Below are positions 43,865 through 56,424 of a DNA stretch of 64,000 nucleotides, one piece after another. Positions within the stretch are counted from its first letter, which is position 1, and every line of letters starts with the position of its first letter. Below the pieces are notes generated by a model. The model ran no database searches. It was not told the origin of the DNA and saw nothing but the letters and a program-made list of their open reading frames with translations. This DNA is from Macrothele yani. Taxonomy: Eukaryota; Arthropoda; Arachnida; Araneae; Macrothelidae. The stretch covers positions 44,596,905-44,660,904 of the forward strand of contig CM077010.1 of NCBI GenBank assembly GCA_039090855.1, given 5' to 3'. Both the position numbers and the translations under genes were made by a program.

Positions 43865-46800
43865 TTATTGTTGGCGTATCAAACTTCGCCATTTACAACG
43901 ATCTTGACATACAACTCGTGCTTCACTGATATCCATTACACGCCTTACACAAGATCTTTTATACTTCATACTCATAATCTTTATCTCATGCAGACACTCC
44001 TGAATCTGATCCACCCATGTCTTCCTTGGCCTTCCTCTGCCTTTCCTTGCTGCCACTTGGGTTGAAAATATTTTCTTAGTAAGCATTTCATCACTCATTC
44101 TTTCATCATGGCCAAACCGTCGAAGCATATTGGTCTCCACCTTGCAATCAACATTTTGCTTTACATCACACAACTGCAATACATCTTCATTCCTCACACA
44201 ATCAGATCGTGTCTTGCCACAAACCCCACGTAAGTAACGCATTTCTCCAGCACACAAACGACTCCTATGTTTCTTCTGCAGTACCCAGGTTTCACTGCCA
44301 TACATCAGAGTAGGAAGAATTACTGTTTCATACACAGCTATGCGGGACACTCTAGAGAACCCATCATTCCTGTGGAAACCTCCCAGAGCAGCTATGACTT
44401 TCAAAGAAGAATTCACTCGCCTACTGATTTCACCATCCAACTTGTTCTCTCTGTCAAACATGCTTCCTAAATACACAAACTCACTCACCTGGTCAATCAC
44501 AGTGCCATTTATACTTACATTACATTCAGTGCTACCCATTCCTCTCTCAATCACCAAAACTTTGGTTTTTCCCTTATTTATACTCAGTTTGAATTTCATG
44601 CAAACTTCGTGCATCCGAGTCAACATACTCTGCAACTCACTTTTGCTCTCTGCCAACAGGACAGTGTCATCAGCATACAGCAATCTGCGCGACATGGATA
44701 TCACCAAGACATAAACCACTATTATCTATTTTGGCCTCACGTATGAATGGGTCCATAAATATATTAAACAGCCATGGTGACATTACACAACCTTGTCTAA
44801 CTCCTGCACCAATGTGAAAACCATTTTGATTAAAACACCATTCACTCGTACACAAGCTCTACTACCAGCATACATGGCTTTTACACTTTTAAGAATATTC
44901 GCAAGTAACACCATATTCATTCAATACCTTCCACAAAAGTGTCCTATTCACTCGGTCATAAGCTTTCTCTAAATCTATGAAGGCAGTAAAGACTTTCTTC
45001 CCAACAGCCAGATACTTTTCAATCATCGTGCGTAATGCAAAAATCTGGTTAGTGCAGCCTTTACGAGGCATATAACCACTCTGAACTACCCACACTTTCA
45101 ATGATGTAAGACCCCGTACTTTTTCAATAACAACCTTACCAAACACTTTCCCTGGCACACTTAGTAAGCTAATACCACGATAGTTCTTGCATTCAGTCTG
45201 ATCACCTTTTCCCTTATACAAAGGAAAAATAATAGCATCCTTCCAATCCCAAGGGACCATTCCTAACTCCCAGCACAACTGGCAAATTTCAGTTAACCAG
45301 TCAATTATAGAGTCACCACCATACTTCAACATCTCTGCAGTTATGACATCAACTCCTGGAGCCTTACCATTCTGAAGAGATTTTACAGCTTTACACACTT
45401 CTTCTCTTGAGATCCATCCTGTGCTTCCATCCCTCATTGTGACATCATCTGCATCTGTCTCAGAATCATTTTTGCTTTCCTGATCTAATAACTCACAGAA
45501 GTATTCATCCCTTCTGTCACTTAACTCATTGGGCTCCCATATCATTTCCCCGATATCATTCTTCACACAACTTACAACTTTGTTTTCCCTATTTTTCCTG
45601 AGTCTCATGTACTTCCAGAAGGACTTTCTATCTTTCCAAAAAGCCAGTTCATGTCTTTCCACTTTCTCGTTCCTATCTTTTGCCTTACTGTGGCGAACCA
45701 GCTTAGCAGCTTTACGCTTCTTACAGCGATATTCATCCACAGAGACTCTAGCCTTGCAACATCCCCAAATAGGCTTCCTTCTTTTTCTTTACTACCTCAT
45801 CAATCTCACTATTCCACCAAGCATCACCTCTAGTGTTACTCACTATTGTGGTGCCACAGACCTCTTTAGCAGCAGTGACAACACAGTTCTTAAAACATTC
45901 CCACTTCTTTTCTACATCCCTCTCACAAGATTTCAGATCCTTCAGTCGTTCTCTGAGTAAGTCAGAGTGCCGCTGATGACCTTCAAGGAGCCTATCCACC
46001 TTTATTCTTTCTATCCTAGGTCTCTTCCTATTCCTTTGCCTCCAACCAACATTAAATTTCACTCGTGACACTACCAAGTAATGATCAGAACCAACATCCG
46101 CACCTCTCATCACACGGGTGTCAACAACTAAGTGTTTCAAACGCTGATCGTAAACAACAAAATCTAACACACTCTTTTGACCAAGAGTACGATTTTCCTA
46201 AGTATATGTGTGTATATACTTGTGGTTGAAAAATGCATTAGATACACACAAACCATTCTCAATGCAGAGTTCAATTAATCTTTCACCATTATAATTCACA
46301 CAAGGATCATTAAACCTTACCCAGAACATTGTCAGAAATTGCATTCTGCACACCTACTCTAGCATTAAAATCCCCTGCTATTATAACTTTTTCTTTAGCA
46401 CCAAACTGGCTCAAAACAGCTTTTAGCTCATTCCAGAAATCTTCTTTCTTATCAGAAGGTCCGAGTCACAAGGAGCATACACTACAACAATTACAATTCT
46501 CTGAAGTTTCACTTTCAAACGAATCTAAAGAATTTTCTCACTTATGCAACTATAATGAATCAAGTTGTTCTTTATCTTTTCACTTGAAATAACACCTACA
46601 CCAGCCTGTCCTCTCACATTATCCAATACTCCAGACCACACACTTACCGTGCCATTCACTTCTTCTACCCCAATTTCCTTCTTTTTGGTTTCACTTACAC
46701 ACATCACATCCAGTCTATACTTATTCATCTAATCAATCACCTCACTCATCTTGCCATTTATACCTCTAGTATTCCATACACCAATCTTACATTCACTCAG

Positions 46801-46950
46801 CCGAGATTGCTTTCTCTTAGAAAGTCCAGGTCGATTCCGTGGTGGACCATCCTTCTCAAGTGTGGTAGGTCCACCATATCCCACACTTGAGTCATTCTTA
46901 ATATTTCTTTTTGTCTTTTTAATCAGGTAAGTACATCAGTGTGGGGGATT
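43865..46950 (-). pseudogene. Second LINE (RTE-like) endonuclease/reverse transcriptase, frameshifted
   Basis: On the minus strand: endonuclease start 'KIGVWNTRGINGKMSEVID' then a stop, 'YRLDVMCVSETKKKEIGVEE', 'VYDQRLKHLVVDTRV' and 'GADVGSDHYLVVSRVKF'; then the polymerase 'EEVCKAVKSLQNGKAPGVDV', 'KDAIIFPLYKGKGD', 'NYRGISLLSVPGK', 'AFIDLEKAYDRVNRTLLWKV'; frameshifts at about 44890 and 44720; 'GVRQGCVMSPWLFNIFMD'; YADD at 44666-44677; and C-terminal 'VILPTLMYGSETWVLQ', 'RGRPRKTWVDQIQECLHEIK', ending at 43865. Different family from the 37 kb LINE. Nearly complete in length but with at least five breaks. Confidence 0.88.
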
Positions 46951-47727
46951 AGGACCCACAGCTGAGGTTTCCAGTTGGTCATTCAACCTAAGGATTCTGG
47001 AACAAAACCCAGTGAGTTTGGGTCTTTTCACCAACGTCACACAAAACTAGCTTGCACCTCTCCAAGATTCACAGAGGCCTAGTTGCTGTGGTGTGTGTGG
47101 CATTGTTACCACGAAGCGCCCCGAGGAGGCAAACCCATCGCTCACTACAACCGCCCGCTCCCAATATATACAACCTCTCAAAAAAGAAATACTCTGGTAC
47201 GCGCACCAATTAATCTGGCATTTAGTATTCAAAATGAAAAAAAAAGCCTCCTGCATGTGATCAGGGCACACGATTAGCAAACAGTGGCTCATAGAGACCT
47301 ATAAATGAGCGACTGTTTCCTTTCAAGTGTTGATAAACCACTTTTGGAGGCATGGCATTCATGATCATGATAAGACTTACATATTGCTTTCACCTATTTA
47401 TGGATTATCTAATTTAAACTACGACACAATTTTTGTATTTGTACTTATCATTAAATGATTCAAACTTTTACTTTCTATGATCAACAAAGGCCTCGTTTCA
47501 AAGGTAAGATTGAAACTATTCTGAGCAGTTTCAATAAAAAAAAACAAGAAAAAAAACCCAAACAAACTGTGATTGACAAAATGCTAGCTTTCCTCCGAAA
47601 ATTTTTGAGCACGAAATTTTTAAAGCACAGAGTTAGAACGTAACACTCATCGAACAAAATTTTTGAGCACCCAGTTTAGGCACGTAACACTCATCATTCA
47701 ATGAGATTTTTAGAAGCAGGCATGTAT
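46951..47727. other. Probable LINE 5' leader and unassigned sequence
   Basis: The open frame of the minus-strand LINE may extend upstream to about 46950; beyond that I see no gene. Near 47600-47700 'ATTTTTGAGCAC' and 'ACGTAACACTCATC' each occur twice. Confidence 0.4.
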
Positions 47728-47790
47728 ATACGCTGATGAGCCATTACATTATGACCACCTATCTACCAAGCTGTAGGACTCCCTGTAGCC
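47728..47790 (+). repeat. Isolated Tc1 left-end fragment
   Basis: GATGAGCCATTACATTATGACCACC matches the left end of the transposon at 29377-30578. No transposase of that family follows. Confidence 0.7.
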
Positions 47791-47879
47791 TGCAAAATAG
47801 TTCATTCGAATCGTAAAATCATTTCTCTGGCAGTCATTTACACTCACGGACAGTGAAATGTGCGCAACAGGAAGGCATC

Positions 47880-48808
47880 GGATTAAACTAAAATTTCATG
47901 GACGTAATGATACAGACGAATGATACACATGATGGCAAAAAACAGAGCTGCAGGACAACTACAAAGGGATCTATGGCACACAGTCCGGTCATCTTCAATA
48001 GCGCGTCGCACCTTCTCGTGCGGAGATACTTCCTGAAATACGGTCCGGCATGGAGGCGAACAGACGCCTGATCTTGTCCTGCGGCAGACTCGCCCACACG
48101 TGATGAACGGTGTGCTCCAAATCACGGATAGTGCAGCACGGCGGCAGCTGACGTTTCAACTGGTCTCACACATGCTCGATAGGGGTCATGTCCGGGTAGC
48201 GGGTAGGCCATGGAAGTGTCTGGACATGACGTAGGCAGTCCTGGGCAACCCGAGCCGTGTGAGAGCGGGTATTATCCTGCTGGTATAGCGCACCTAGAAA
48301 TCCCGGTTAGGAATGGGAGTACATGGGGCCGAAGGATCTCATCCTCATACCGCTAACCCGTCAATCATCCACGTACAACTACTAGAGCTGATCAGCCATC
48401 GTAGGCAATGGCTGCTCAGACCATAATGTTTGCAATTGGTGAGGTGTGGTCCTCGATAGAGAGGTTGGAATTGTGCCATTGACTGTGGGAACCCCACACC
48501 CGGACACGATGATCATCTCTTCCCAAAACGAAATGGCACTCATCGCTAAACACCACACGTCTTCGGTCTGAGGCGTTCTACGTCGCTCTGGCCTGGCACC
48601 ACTGCAAACGGAGCCAGGCATGTTCCGGTGTTAATGGCAGCACACGTAACGAGTGCTGGGATCGCAGATTCGCTTCCTCGAGTCGTCGAGAAATGGTTCG
48701 TAAACATACAGGAGCCGCTAAATCTGCCTATATAGTGGACCGGGTCTTCGTGGGATCTGTTCGTGCGTGGCGCACCATCTGTCGATCCTCTCTTACGATG
48801 GTCCTCCT
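47880..48808 (-). pseudogene. Tc1-like transposase, decayed and truncated
   Basis: Minus strand in several frames: linker 'HQEDHRKRGSTDGAPRTN', the region around the first Asp 'CHFVLGRDDHRVRVWG', 'NIMV*AAIAYDG', 'ILRPHVLPFL', the Glu region 'YRACV' corresponding to SPIEHV, and a C-terminal 'RVGESAAGQDQASVRLHAGP' block. Many stops. The N-terminal side ends abruptly at 48808, the breakpoint of the inverted duplication that follows. Confidence 0.7.
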
Positions 48809-49214
48809 GGTGACCCCCACAATCTCTAGATCTCAACCACATTGAGAATTTGTGGGATGAAGTTGAACGAGCCATCAGACAGCTGGATCCACAACCCTGC
48901 AATCTCACGCTCCTGGAAAGTGCTCTTCATCAAGAATGGTCTCAGATTCCACAAACCTCCTATCAACATCTCGTGGAGTCCATGCCACGAAGAATCGACG
49001 CAGTATTAAAGGCAAAAGGTGGCCCAAAGAAATACTGAGGGGGTGGTCATTATAAATTGGCCACTTAGCGTATTTCACATATTAATTTTCATCTTGATGG
49101 GATGATTGCCTCTGGGAGCTCGTTTTTTTTTTCGGTTTTGGTATAGAGTGTATTAACATATATGATCGCAAAAAGTGTATACATGAATTGCATATAACAA
49201 AAAGGGGTAGATAC
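48809..49214 (+). repeat. Inverted duplicate of 53160-53563, with Tc1 3' end
   Basis: About 405 bp that is the reverse complement of 53160-53563 at roughly 95% identity by eye. It contains the last 63 codons of the 24 kb-type Tc1 transposase ('NLWDEVERAIRQLDPQPCNL', 'SMPRRIDAVLKAKGGPKKY', stop 49036-49038), the right TIR, and about 140 bp of non-transposon flank. Because flank and transposon are duplicated together, this is a segmental event and not two transpositions. Confidence 0.85.
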
Positions 49215-49224
49215 AGATAGCTCC

Positions 49225-49472
49225 GTCGTGTGGCAGTGCGGGGATGTGTCCAGTGCTCCCAACGCTGTTGGACGGTATGGTCTGAATGATCCACGTGGCG
49301 GGCTATACGGCGCGCAGGCTACCCAGCGGTTTTTCAGCCCAACACTGTCGGACGGTATGATCAGGCCTCTCTCAGCGTCTGTAAGTTGCGTAAATCGACG
49401 TCTCTGGCGTCTACCAGGCATTCGTTTCCCTCTGTACTCTTGCTTGCGTCGGCCGGTGCTTTTCGCTTTCAT
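49225..49472 (-). pseudogene. Tc1-like transposase, N-terminal fragment
   Basis: Minus strand 'MPGRRQRRRFTQLTDAERGL' then 'IIPSDSVGLKNRWVACAPYS'; the first part resembles the start of Tc1 transposases of the 9749-11333 type (M-P-x-R-R...). The rest does not follow the family, so this is a weak call. Confidence 0.4.
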
Positions 49473-50999
49473 GTGGCATCGACTACACTCCGGTTTATGA
49501 GGCTGCCGGTTCGGCCTTGCAGCACCACCACAGGGTGTGCGGTCATGCGCAATGGCACCAAACGTGGATCATTTGCATATCAGCGCGGACTCTAGCTATT
49601 TGCAAAGTTTCGCGGTTGTAGCATGTTTTCTTTCTTCTAGGTGCTCAAATTTCATTATCAGTTAGTGTATATTGGTCCATCTCTCGACGAGACGACTTAG
49701 TACAATATTTAACACTCTTGTAGTGATGGAGAGAGTGGTAGGAAACGCGGAAGTTTGGCGCAGAATCAAACTGTTTTTCCTAGGTATGGACACCCTGTGA
49801 CCTCCAGTTCTCATAAGGCGAGATGTACCTCCTCTCAAAAAAATGTTGCCAGTACCGATGTCCCTGTTGTGTCAGGGCTCAAATGCTGCGCAATACAAGT
49901 TCACCATTCACCTTCTCGGAGACCAATAGTCCGTCGCCTCTCAAGTGCACTCAAGTATCAATATGGTCGGCGAACTTGGAGCCTTGGCCTCCTGCATGAA
50001 GTTCGCTTCCTCGTAGAAATCGGAGCTCGAAGACTCTTTTTAATCGAAACGGGTTGTAGTTGTCACGTTATGGCAGAAGCGTTCTCGCTTATATTGGCAA
50101 ACACTTCAATCGGATTCTTCCCTTAGTTTAATCATGTGACTATCTCGGCTCAGCTTACCTGCCTACGGATTTGCACGCGCTTTCCTTCGATCTTCCTGGA
50201 TGTTACAATTTTAATATCACAGAGTATATTTATTTAAGCATGTGCAGAAGTTTCAACACTTGCGTGTTTTCACGAGACGCACACACATCAACTTTATTAT
50301 AAATATTAATCTCTCCTTCTTGAGTGATTCCGCGTAATTGTTCACTTAATATCTGGCGATTCAACAGCTACTTTTGTAGAGGATAAGACGAAGAGTTCGC
50401 CCGCGAATGATATTTTAATACATATGAACACAGCTCTCTAAATCTTTGCCGATGCTTTTAAGTAAAGCTATCCGGGCTTCCAGATCAATGCAGTTGAATT
50501 TTGTTCCATTTTCATTAGGAAAAAATTTAATATCAAATCTTTCCTTTCGTTTATTACTTTTTTATGATTAAATGTATGTCGAATCTTTTCCAGCAGCGGG
50601 TAAGTTGTGTTACTCTTCTTCAGTTGAATTCACATTGCTTCTTCTCAGATTAAATATTTACTCCCGCATCTACTCAGTGTAAACTGCATTTCATTTTCTT
50701 CACGTAAATATTTATTGCTCCTCTTTTTGTATCAGTAAACATTTATTTCATGCATTCCTTCCATTGTTTCTGTATTTTCACCGTTGTTGATTCATTTCAC
50801 CCATAAATTTAACCCAACTTACATACAATCTTCAAGAGTTCTTACGTACTCATCCAAAATTCTTCATGGAATATTTAAATTTTACTATTTTGTGTCAACA
50901 TTCTAAGTTAACACTGCTTAATACATTTTTCTCTTTTTACAGACACCCTATAGCACAACGTTTACTCCTCTTCTTTCTTCTTTTTCACGCTTTCTAACC
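49473..50999. other. Unassigned stretch
   Basis: No domain or repeat recognised. The ORF 49755-50126 has no motif. Confidence 0.4.
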
Positions 51000-51425
51000 A
51001 TAGGCTGAAGAAGTGTATATATTCCAGCTTTGTTCGTCCGTCCGTCCGTCCGTCTGTCCGCACGATAACTCGCGTAAAAACGGTTCGATTTCGATGAAAT
51101 TTTACTACGTGATACGGGATCACCTGGGGACGAAACCTTTTGAAAATGGACGAAATGGGGTCAAAGGTCAGGACATAGGAGCGGGACGCATTCCATTGCA
51201 CTTATACGTCATAACTTGCGTACAAATGCTTCTATTGCGACAAACTTTATCATGTTGTTCCGGAGGTATACTGAACCAGTCCTGTTGAATATCATCGAAA
51301 TAGGATCAAACGTCAGGGCATAAGAGCGAGATATATTCAATAGCCATTATCCTCATAACTTGAGTAATGATTTCTGGTATGTTAAAAAGCGTATCATAAT
51401 TAACGCATTGCATGATTTTACTTAC
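51000..51425 (+). repeat. Dispersed repeat with GTCC run, ~130-bp internal units
   Basis: Starts GGCTGAAGAAGTGTATATAT, (CGTC)n near 51035-51060, 'CACGATAACTCGCGTAAAAA', then units with 'GGGTCAAAGGTCAGGACATAGG' type phrases repeating about every 130 bp. The same family lies in the opposite orientation at 58985-59700. Confidence 0.8.
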
Positions 51426-51444
51426 TTGTTTATAGTAACTGGCG

Positions 51445-51560
51445 TCAAGGATGGGAGAGAGCCAGTTCTGAAAGAAAAACCACACTGCTCATGCAGCATC
51501 AGACATTCGAACGCGAGCCAATAGGGGACAAATAGTCAGAAGACAGCGCCTTAGACAACT
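51445..51560 (-). repeat. Degenerate SINE fragment
   Basis: 'GGGAGAGAGCCAGTTC', 'CACACTGCTCATGC', 'ACATTCGAACGCGAG' and 'GCGCCTTAGACAAC' occur in family order, strongly mutated. A tRNA-like B box (GGTTCGATCCC) follows near 51650 in the other direction but I could not fold a complete tRNA there. Confidence 0.5.
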
Positions 51561-51910
51561 CGCTAGAATTTCACTAGATATACGTGCTGTGGATTGTTGG
51601 CACTGTAACGTAAAGCGAACGCACTCGGCTAGTTATCGAGATATCTAGGGTTCGATCCCAGCGGTGTCGAAATGCAATTTTTCGGTTGTTGTGTGTTAAT
51701 TAAAGAAAAAAGTGGAAAGATCGATGATTTCGTCTCTTTATACGTGCTCATTTGGTATTTTGGAGTACAAAATGGTATATGGAAAATGAAAATGATGTTC
51801 GAAATAGGGTGGAAACCCGATTATACGTTTTGCAATTATACGTTTCTCACTTCTATGCTGAATTGTGCATTAGGCCGATATACAACTGTATTCTGCGTTA
51901 GTCCGATATA

Positions 51911-53162
51911 CAGGGGTTGTCCAAAATAATGGAAACACCTCGCTGAAAACAGTAACTTTGGTATGTGTTGCTTTTTGAATAAAACGAACATGTAGCAAAA
52001 ATGTTTTTGAAAAACAAAAATGTTGCTTATAGTCGCAAGGGTCTGCGTGATTGCATTGTAAATCGGTGTTTGCATAATTTCGTTCCAGGTGAAGACACAA
52101 TGAGTGACCTGTCGGAGTTCTAAAGAGGGCAGATGGTAGAAACCCGTCTGGTTGGTGCGTCGGTAACCACGGTGGAACAGGTATTGGGGGTATCCAGAGG
52201 TACCGTGTCGAACGTCATGACAGCATACAATGTTCACGGCACAACATCATCTGCGTGACACAACTGTGGAAGGAAAACCAAACTCACTGCGAGAGACAGG
52301 AGGACATAAAAGAGAATTGTGACCGCAAGGAGGAAGACCACGGTGACGAAAGCGACTGCTGAGCTTAATGCACATCTTCAAAATCCAGTGTCGACCCTCA
52401 CCGTTTGAAGGGAATTACATATTTAAGGCAGAGCTACGATTGCAAAACCCTTGGTGTCACAGGTGAATATGAAACGCAGACTACAGTGGTGCCAGGAACA
52501 TAAAACGTGGACTGCGGATCAATGGAAACATGTCTTGCTTTCCGATGAATCAAGTTTCTCACTATTCCCCAACGCAAGACGGGTTTACGCGTGGAGAACC
52601 CCCGCAAAAGCCTACAACCCAGACTGTCTCCTTTCTACAGTGAAGCATGGGGGCCGGTTCTGTAATGGTGTGGGTCATGATCTCGTGATTTGCAGGTCCC
52701 ATTATCACCTTACACCGACGGATCACTTAGCGGTGATTATGTCCGACCATGTGCATTCAATGGCGCAGACATTGTTTCCGTCAGGGGATTGCACCTTTCA
52801 ATATGATAATGCCCCGATACATAGAAGTCGAACTGCTCAATCATGGTTTAAGGAACATGAGGATGAAGTTGCACACCTTCCCTACCCTGCACAATCACCG
52901 GACTTAAACATCATTGAGCCCCTGTGGCCTGTTTTGGAAAACAGAATGCGACCCCGTTATCCTCCTCCGGCGTCTCTCAAAGAATTGGAGCACTTTCTGC
53001 AGGAAGAATAGTACAACATACCCCTTATCGCCATCCAGGACTTGTATGCGTCCATTCCAAGAAGGATTCAAGCAGTTTTAGATGCCAAGGGTGCTTCGAC
53101 GCCATATTAGGTGCGTAACACCTATTGTTACAATGTGTTTCCATTTTTTAGGACAACCCCTG
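51911..53162 (+). mobile_element. Tc1-like transposon with TA duplication
   Basis: Inverted ends CAGGGGTTGTCC(A/T)AAA and following 'ATGGAAACAC', 51911 to 53162, with TA at 51909-51910 and 53163-53164. 1252 bp. It was inserted at one border of the sequence duplicated at 48809-49214. Confidence 0.92.
52100..53110 (+). pseudogene. Tc1-like DD34E transposase with a few stops
   Basis: N-terminal 'MSDLSEF*RGQMVETRLVGA' (stop at 52122-52124), 'VEQVLGVSRGTVSNVMTAYN' and 'RKTTVTKATAELNAHLQ'. From 52451 a 186-codon open frame: 'KRRLQWCQEHKTWTADQWKH', 'LLSDESSFSLFPNARRVYAW' (first Asp), 'CTFQYDNAPIHRSRTAQSWF' (second Asp), 'AQSPDLNIIEPLWPVLENRM' (Glu), ending after 'LEHFLQEE' at a TAG; 'SIPRRIQAVLDAKG' follows in frame. 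The catalytic triad is complete. The damage is a handful of nonsense changes plus a frame change around 52420-52450, where an expected linker is missing. Confidence 0.9.
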
Positions 53163-53303
53163 TATCTACCACTTTTTGTTATATGCAATTCATGTATACA
53201 CTTTTTGCGATCATATATGTTAATACACTCTATACCAAAACCACAAAAAAAACGAGCTCCCAGAAGCAATCATCCCATCAGGATGAAATTAATAGGTGAA
53301 ATA

Positions 53304-54505
53304 CACTAAGTGGCCACTTTATAATGACCACCCCCTCAGTACTTCGTTGGGCCACCTTTTGCCTTTAATACTGCGTCGATTCCTCGCAGCATGGACTCCA
53401 CGAGATGTTGATAGGAGGTTTGTGGAATCTGAGACCATTCTTGATGAAGAGCACTTTCCAGGAGCGTGAGATTGCAGGGTTGTGGATCTAGCTGTCTGAT
53501 GGCTCGTTCAACTTCATCCCACAAATTCTCAATGTGGTTGAGATCTAGAGATTGTGGGGGTCACCTAAGCAAAGTAAACTCACCGGCATGGCAGGACGTT
53601 GTTGAAGGTACAAGCACTATGGCAGGACGTTGTTCAAGGTAGCTATCGCCATTGGGATAAACCATCCACATGACAGCATGCACGTGGTCCGCAACGATGT
53701 TTAAATATGATGTGTTAGTCAGACGTTGATCAACAGAAATTAAAGGGCCCAAAACACGCCAGGAAAACATTCCCTAAACCATAGCGTTGCCTCCACCAGC
53801 TAGAAGGGTTGTAGCAATGCATTTGGAGTCCATGCTTTCGTGCTGTTTCCGTCAAATTCTCACTCCGCCATCGGCATGGTGCAACTGAAAACGGGATTCA
53901 TCTGACCAAATAATTTGTTTCCAATTATCGACTGTCCAATCCTTGTGCTCCTGTGCGAACTGGAGACGTTTTCTCTTGTTAACTGCAGACAGCAAAGGTG
54001 TTCGAACAGGCCTTTGGCTGCCATATTCCATCCGACCGATGCAGTATACGGCGAACAGTACGTGCAGAGATCATTTGATGGGATCCTTGATTAAGATGGT
54101 CTGTAATTTGCTGCACTGTTGCCCTTCTGTTGTCTGTTACCAGTCTGGACACTCTCCGTTCCGCCCCAGCAGTCACTAGTCGATGACGACACACACGTTG
54201 CACGTAGAGAGTTTTTTGGCTGACAGTCCATTCTTTAAACACATTAAAATTTGGAACATTTCACGAATGAAGCGGTGTCGGTGGTACTCGCTCCATGGCT
54301 CGGAACTCCTACAATCAACCCACGTTGAAAGTCCCTCAAATCGCATTTTTTACCCATCCCGACACCCAAAAATCGCTTCTACTACTGTCGCAAGCACTAA
54401 GCTTTCCCTTTTTATACTAAGCGCGCCCTCTGGCGGCAAGAGCGTGCAGCCATAGCTCATTTGATTAAAACTGTCAGGTGGTCATAATAAAGTGGCCACT
54501 CAGTG
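53304..54505 (-). mobile_element. Tc1-like transposon, same family as 24053-25229
   Basis: 29-bp ends at 53304-53332 and 54477-54505, flanked by TA (53302-53303, 54506-54507). The transposase on the minus strand is broken: 'LYVQRVCRHRLVTAGAERRV', 'SRLVTDNRRATVQQITDHLN', 'GMFSWRVLGPLISVDQRLTN', 'NLWDEVERAIRQLDPQPCNL', ending 'AVLKAKGGPTKY' at 53336. A short duplication of 'GGCAGGACGTTGTT' near 53588-53635 disrupts the second-Asp region. Confidence 0.92.
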
Positions 54506-54554
54506 TATACATGTATAGGAAAGTAAATTATTACAATTCCAGCGCAGTTGGGCC

Positions 54555-55260
54555 ATTTATTCGGATAAAACAGCTGCACGAGTAGAAAAAGTCAGTACGC
54601 TGTTGCGCTTGGACACAAGAGGATATCCGGCTTGGCATGGAGCATAAAGTTCAAGGCTACTACCTAGAGGTATAGCATGCCAGACGATGTCCAAATTGCG
54701 GGCAGGTTCGCCGACATTCCGGGAAGGACGTAAGTGGCGTCCCTTCACAACCCAAACATGCTCAATCGGTGAGATGTCGCGCACTCATGCTGGCCATGGA
54801 AGGGTGTCAACATTACGGAGGCAGACCTTTGAGAGCTGTGCCATGTGTGGACCGGCATTATCATGTTGAAAAATTTCTATCAACAGGTCGTAAAATGTCG
54901 TCGTCGTACCGTTGTGTGAGCTGTGTGCCGTTGCACTGTAAAGGTGGTATCAATGCTCATTCGTCAGTGATAGGTGCAGGTGTGGCCTCTTTCAATGTAG
55001 TTCCCGTGCCGCAAGTCGTCTGGCAACGTCCAGAATCCCACTTTCATACCCGTAGGCGACGCAACATGCCCACGGATGGTTGAAAGCGACGAATTCGGTT
55101 CTGTTCGTGAGGTTGTCACAATCGCTTGATCCCTGCGTTCTGTCGTAGCCCTCGGCCGTCCACTGCCCGCGTGCCGCTGAAGTGTGCCCTCCTCGACTTA
55201 TTGGAGCCACCATCGTCTGATTTCCTGGTCGATGCGACTTAAATTCCTGGCGATACGGGG
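54555..55260 (-). pseudogene. Tc1-like transposase C-terminal half, decayed
   Basis: Minus-strand pieces in order: 'QCNGTQLTQRYDDDILRPV', an 'NFST' remnant of the second Asp segment, 'RDISPIEHVWVVKGRHLRPS' (Glu at about 54770), 'RNVGEPARNLDIVWHAIPLG', and a basic N-terminal-side 'RRAHFSGTRAVDGRG' linker. Several stops. Terminal repeats not located. Confidence 0.7.
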
Positions 55261-56424
55261 ACGTGACTAACCGATCACTCTCAGCCCAACTATACCTCTT
55301 ATTTCAAACACGCTCAAGTGCTCGTATTATGCACGAATCCGATGTCGAGGCATCCTCACAGTCCATAGAGGTTGTTGCAACCCAAATCCATCGCCACAAT
55401 TGTCCACGCGTGCGAGCTTTGTTCGTGATATACCCTCCTTGACGCGAAGCTCCCACGCTATGTGGCGAGCTACTTTAATTATTCATAGGTCGTTACTTTT
55501 TAATCATTTGTATATTCGGCTCTGCGGTATGCGGAGTTTCTTCAGGATAGAGCGACTTTCACGGTGTTTATTTATTTATTTTTTGCAAAGAGTGTATTTG
55601 AATTTCAGGTTATCCAAAATTTACTCTTCTTTGAGTCTCACATAGGTAACCCGGTTACAACTCTGAGGGAATCGAGGCAGCTTTGCTATGTTCGTTCTTG
55701 GTGGAACCAAAATTAAAGCTCTATCCCATTAGAGAAGAGGATGTTGCTTATTTCGGTTTGGAATTAAAACTGATTTCGCATTTTACGCCTCACACACACA
55801 CACACACACACACACACGTACGCGTAATTTAAAAACTGATAATGCTCTGAGATGTAACTTTGTGGATTCACCATTTCGTAGGGTAGTAAAATAGAATTCT
55901 AGATTTATCATCAATATACAGCACTTCGGTTTTGAAATGGATTCACCGCCGGATCCGCAGAGCGAAAAGAAAATTAATGTGTTGCATGTTGAAGCACTAT
56001 TGTCAGATTCTTAGCAGGGAGTATGTCTCATAATCTAGAAGAAGGATTTTTACAGGTAGGTAGAAGTGTCGAAAGAAAAGTCCGATATCAGCAGCCTTCG
56101 TGATTTTTGCAATGCGATAAAGTTATTTTTCCTTTTCGCCGCTAAAATGACTTAAAGAAATTAGGGCTCCTGTAATGCATAAATTTGACAATAATATTGA
56201 ACAGTTTGCAATTTTTTTTATACTTTTTAACAATTATACATTTTAGAAAGCCACAGCCTAGAAAAACATAACTGAAGTTCTACTATTCCTCATATATATT
56301 GGTTTACTACAGTATAGGTGTAAGTGAAATATAGCCAATCGGCTGAGGTAATTAATTCTAGCACCAAGAACAAACAATTTATGCTTTGGTGTAATATCAG
56401 TCGTGTCTGGTAGTGAGGACTTGA
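55261..56424. other. Unassigned stretch with a (CA)n tract
   Basis: No gene recognised. A (CA)n microsatellite occupies about 55791-55817. Confidence 0.5.
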
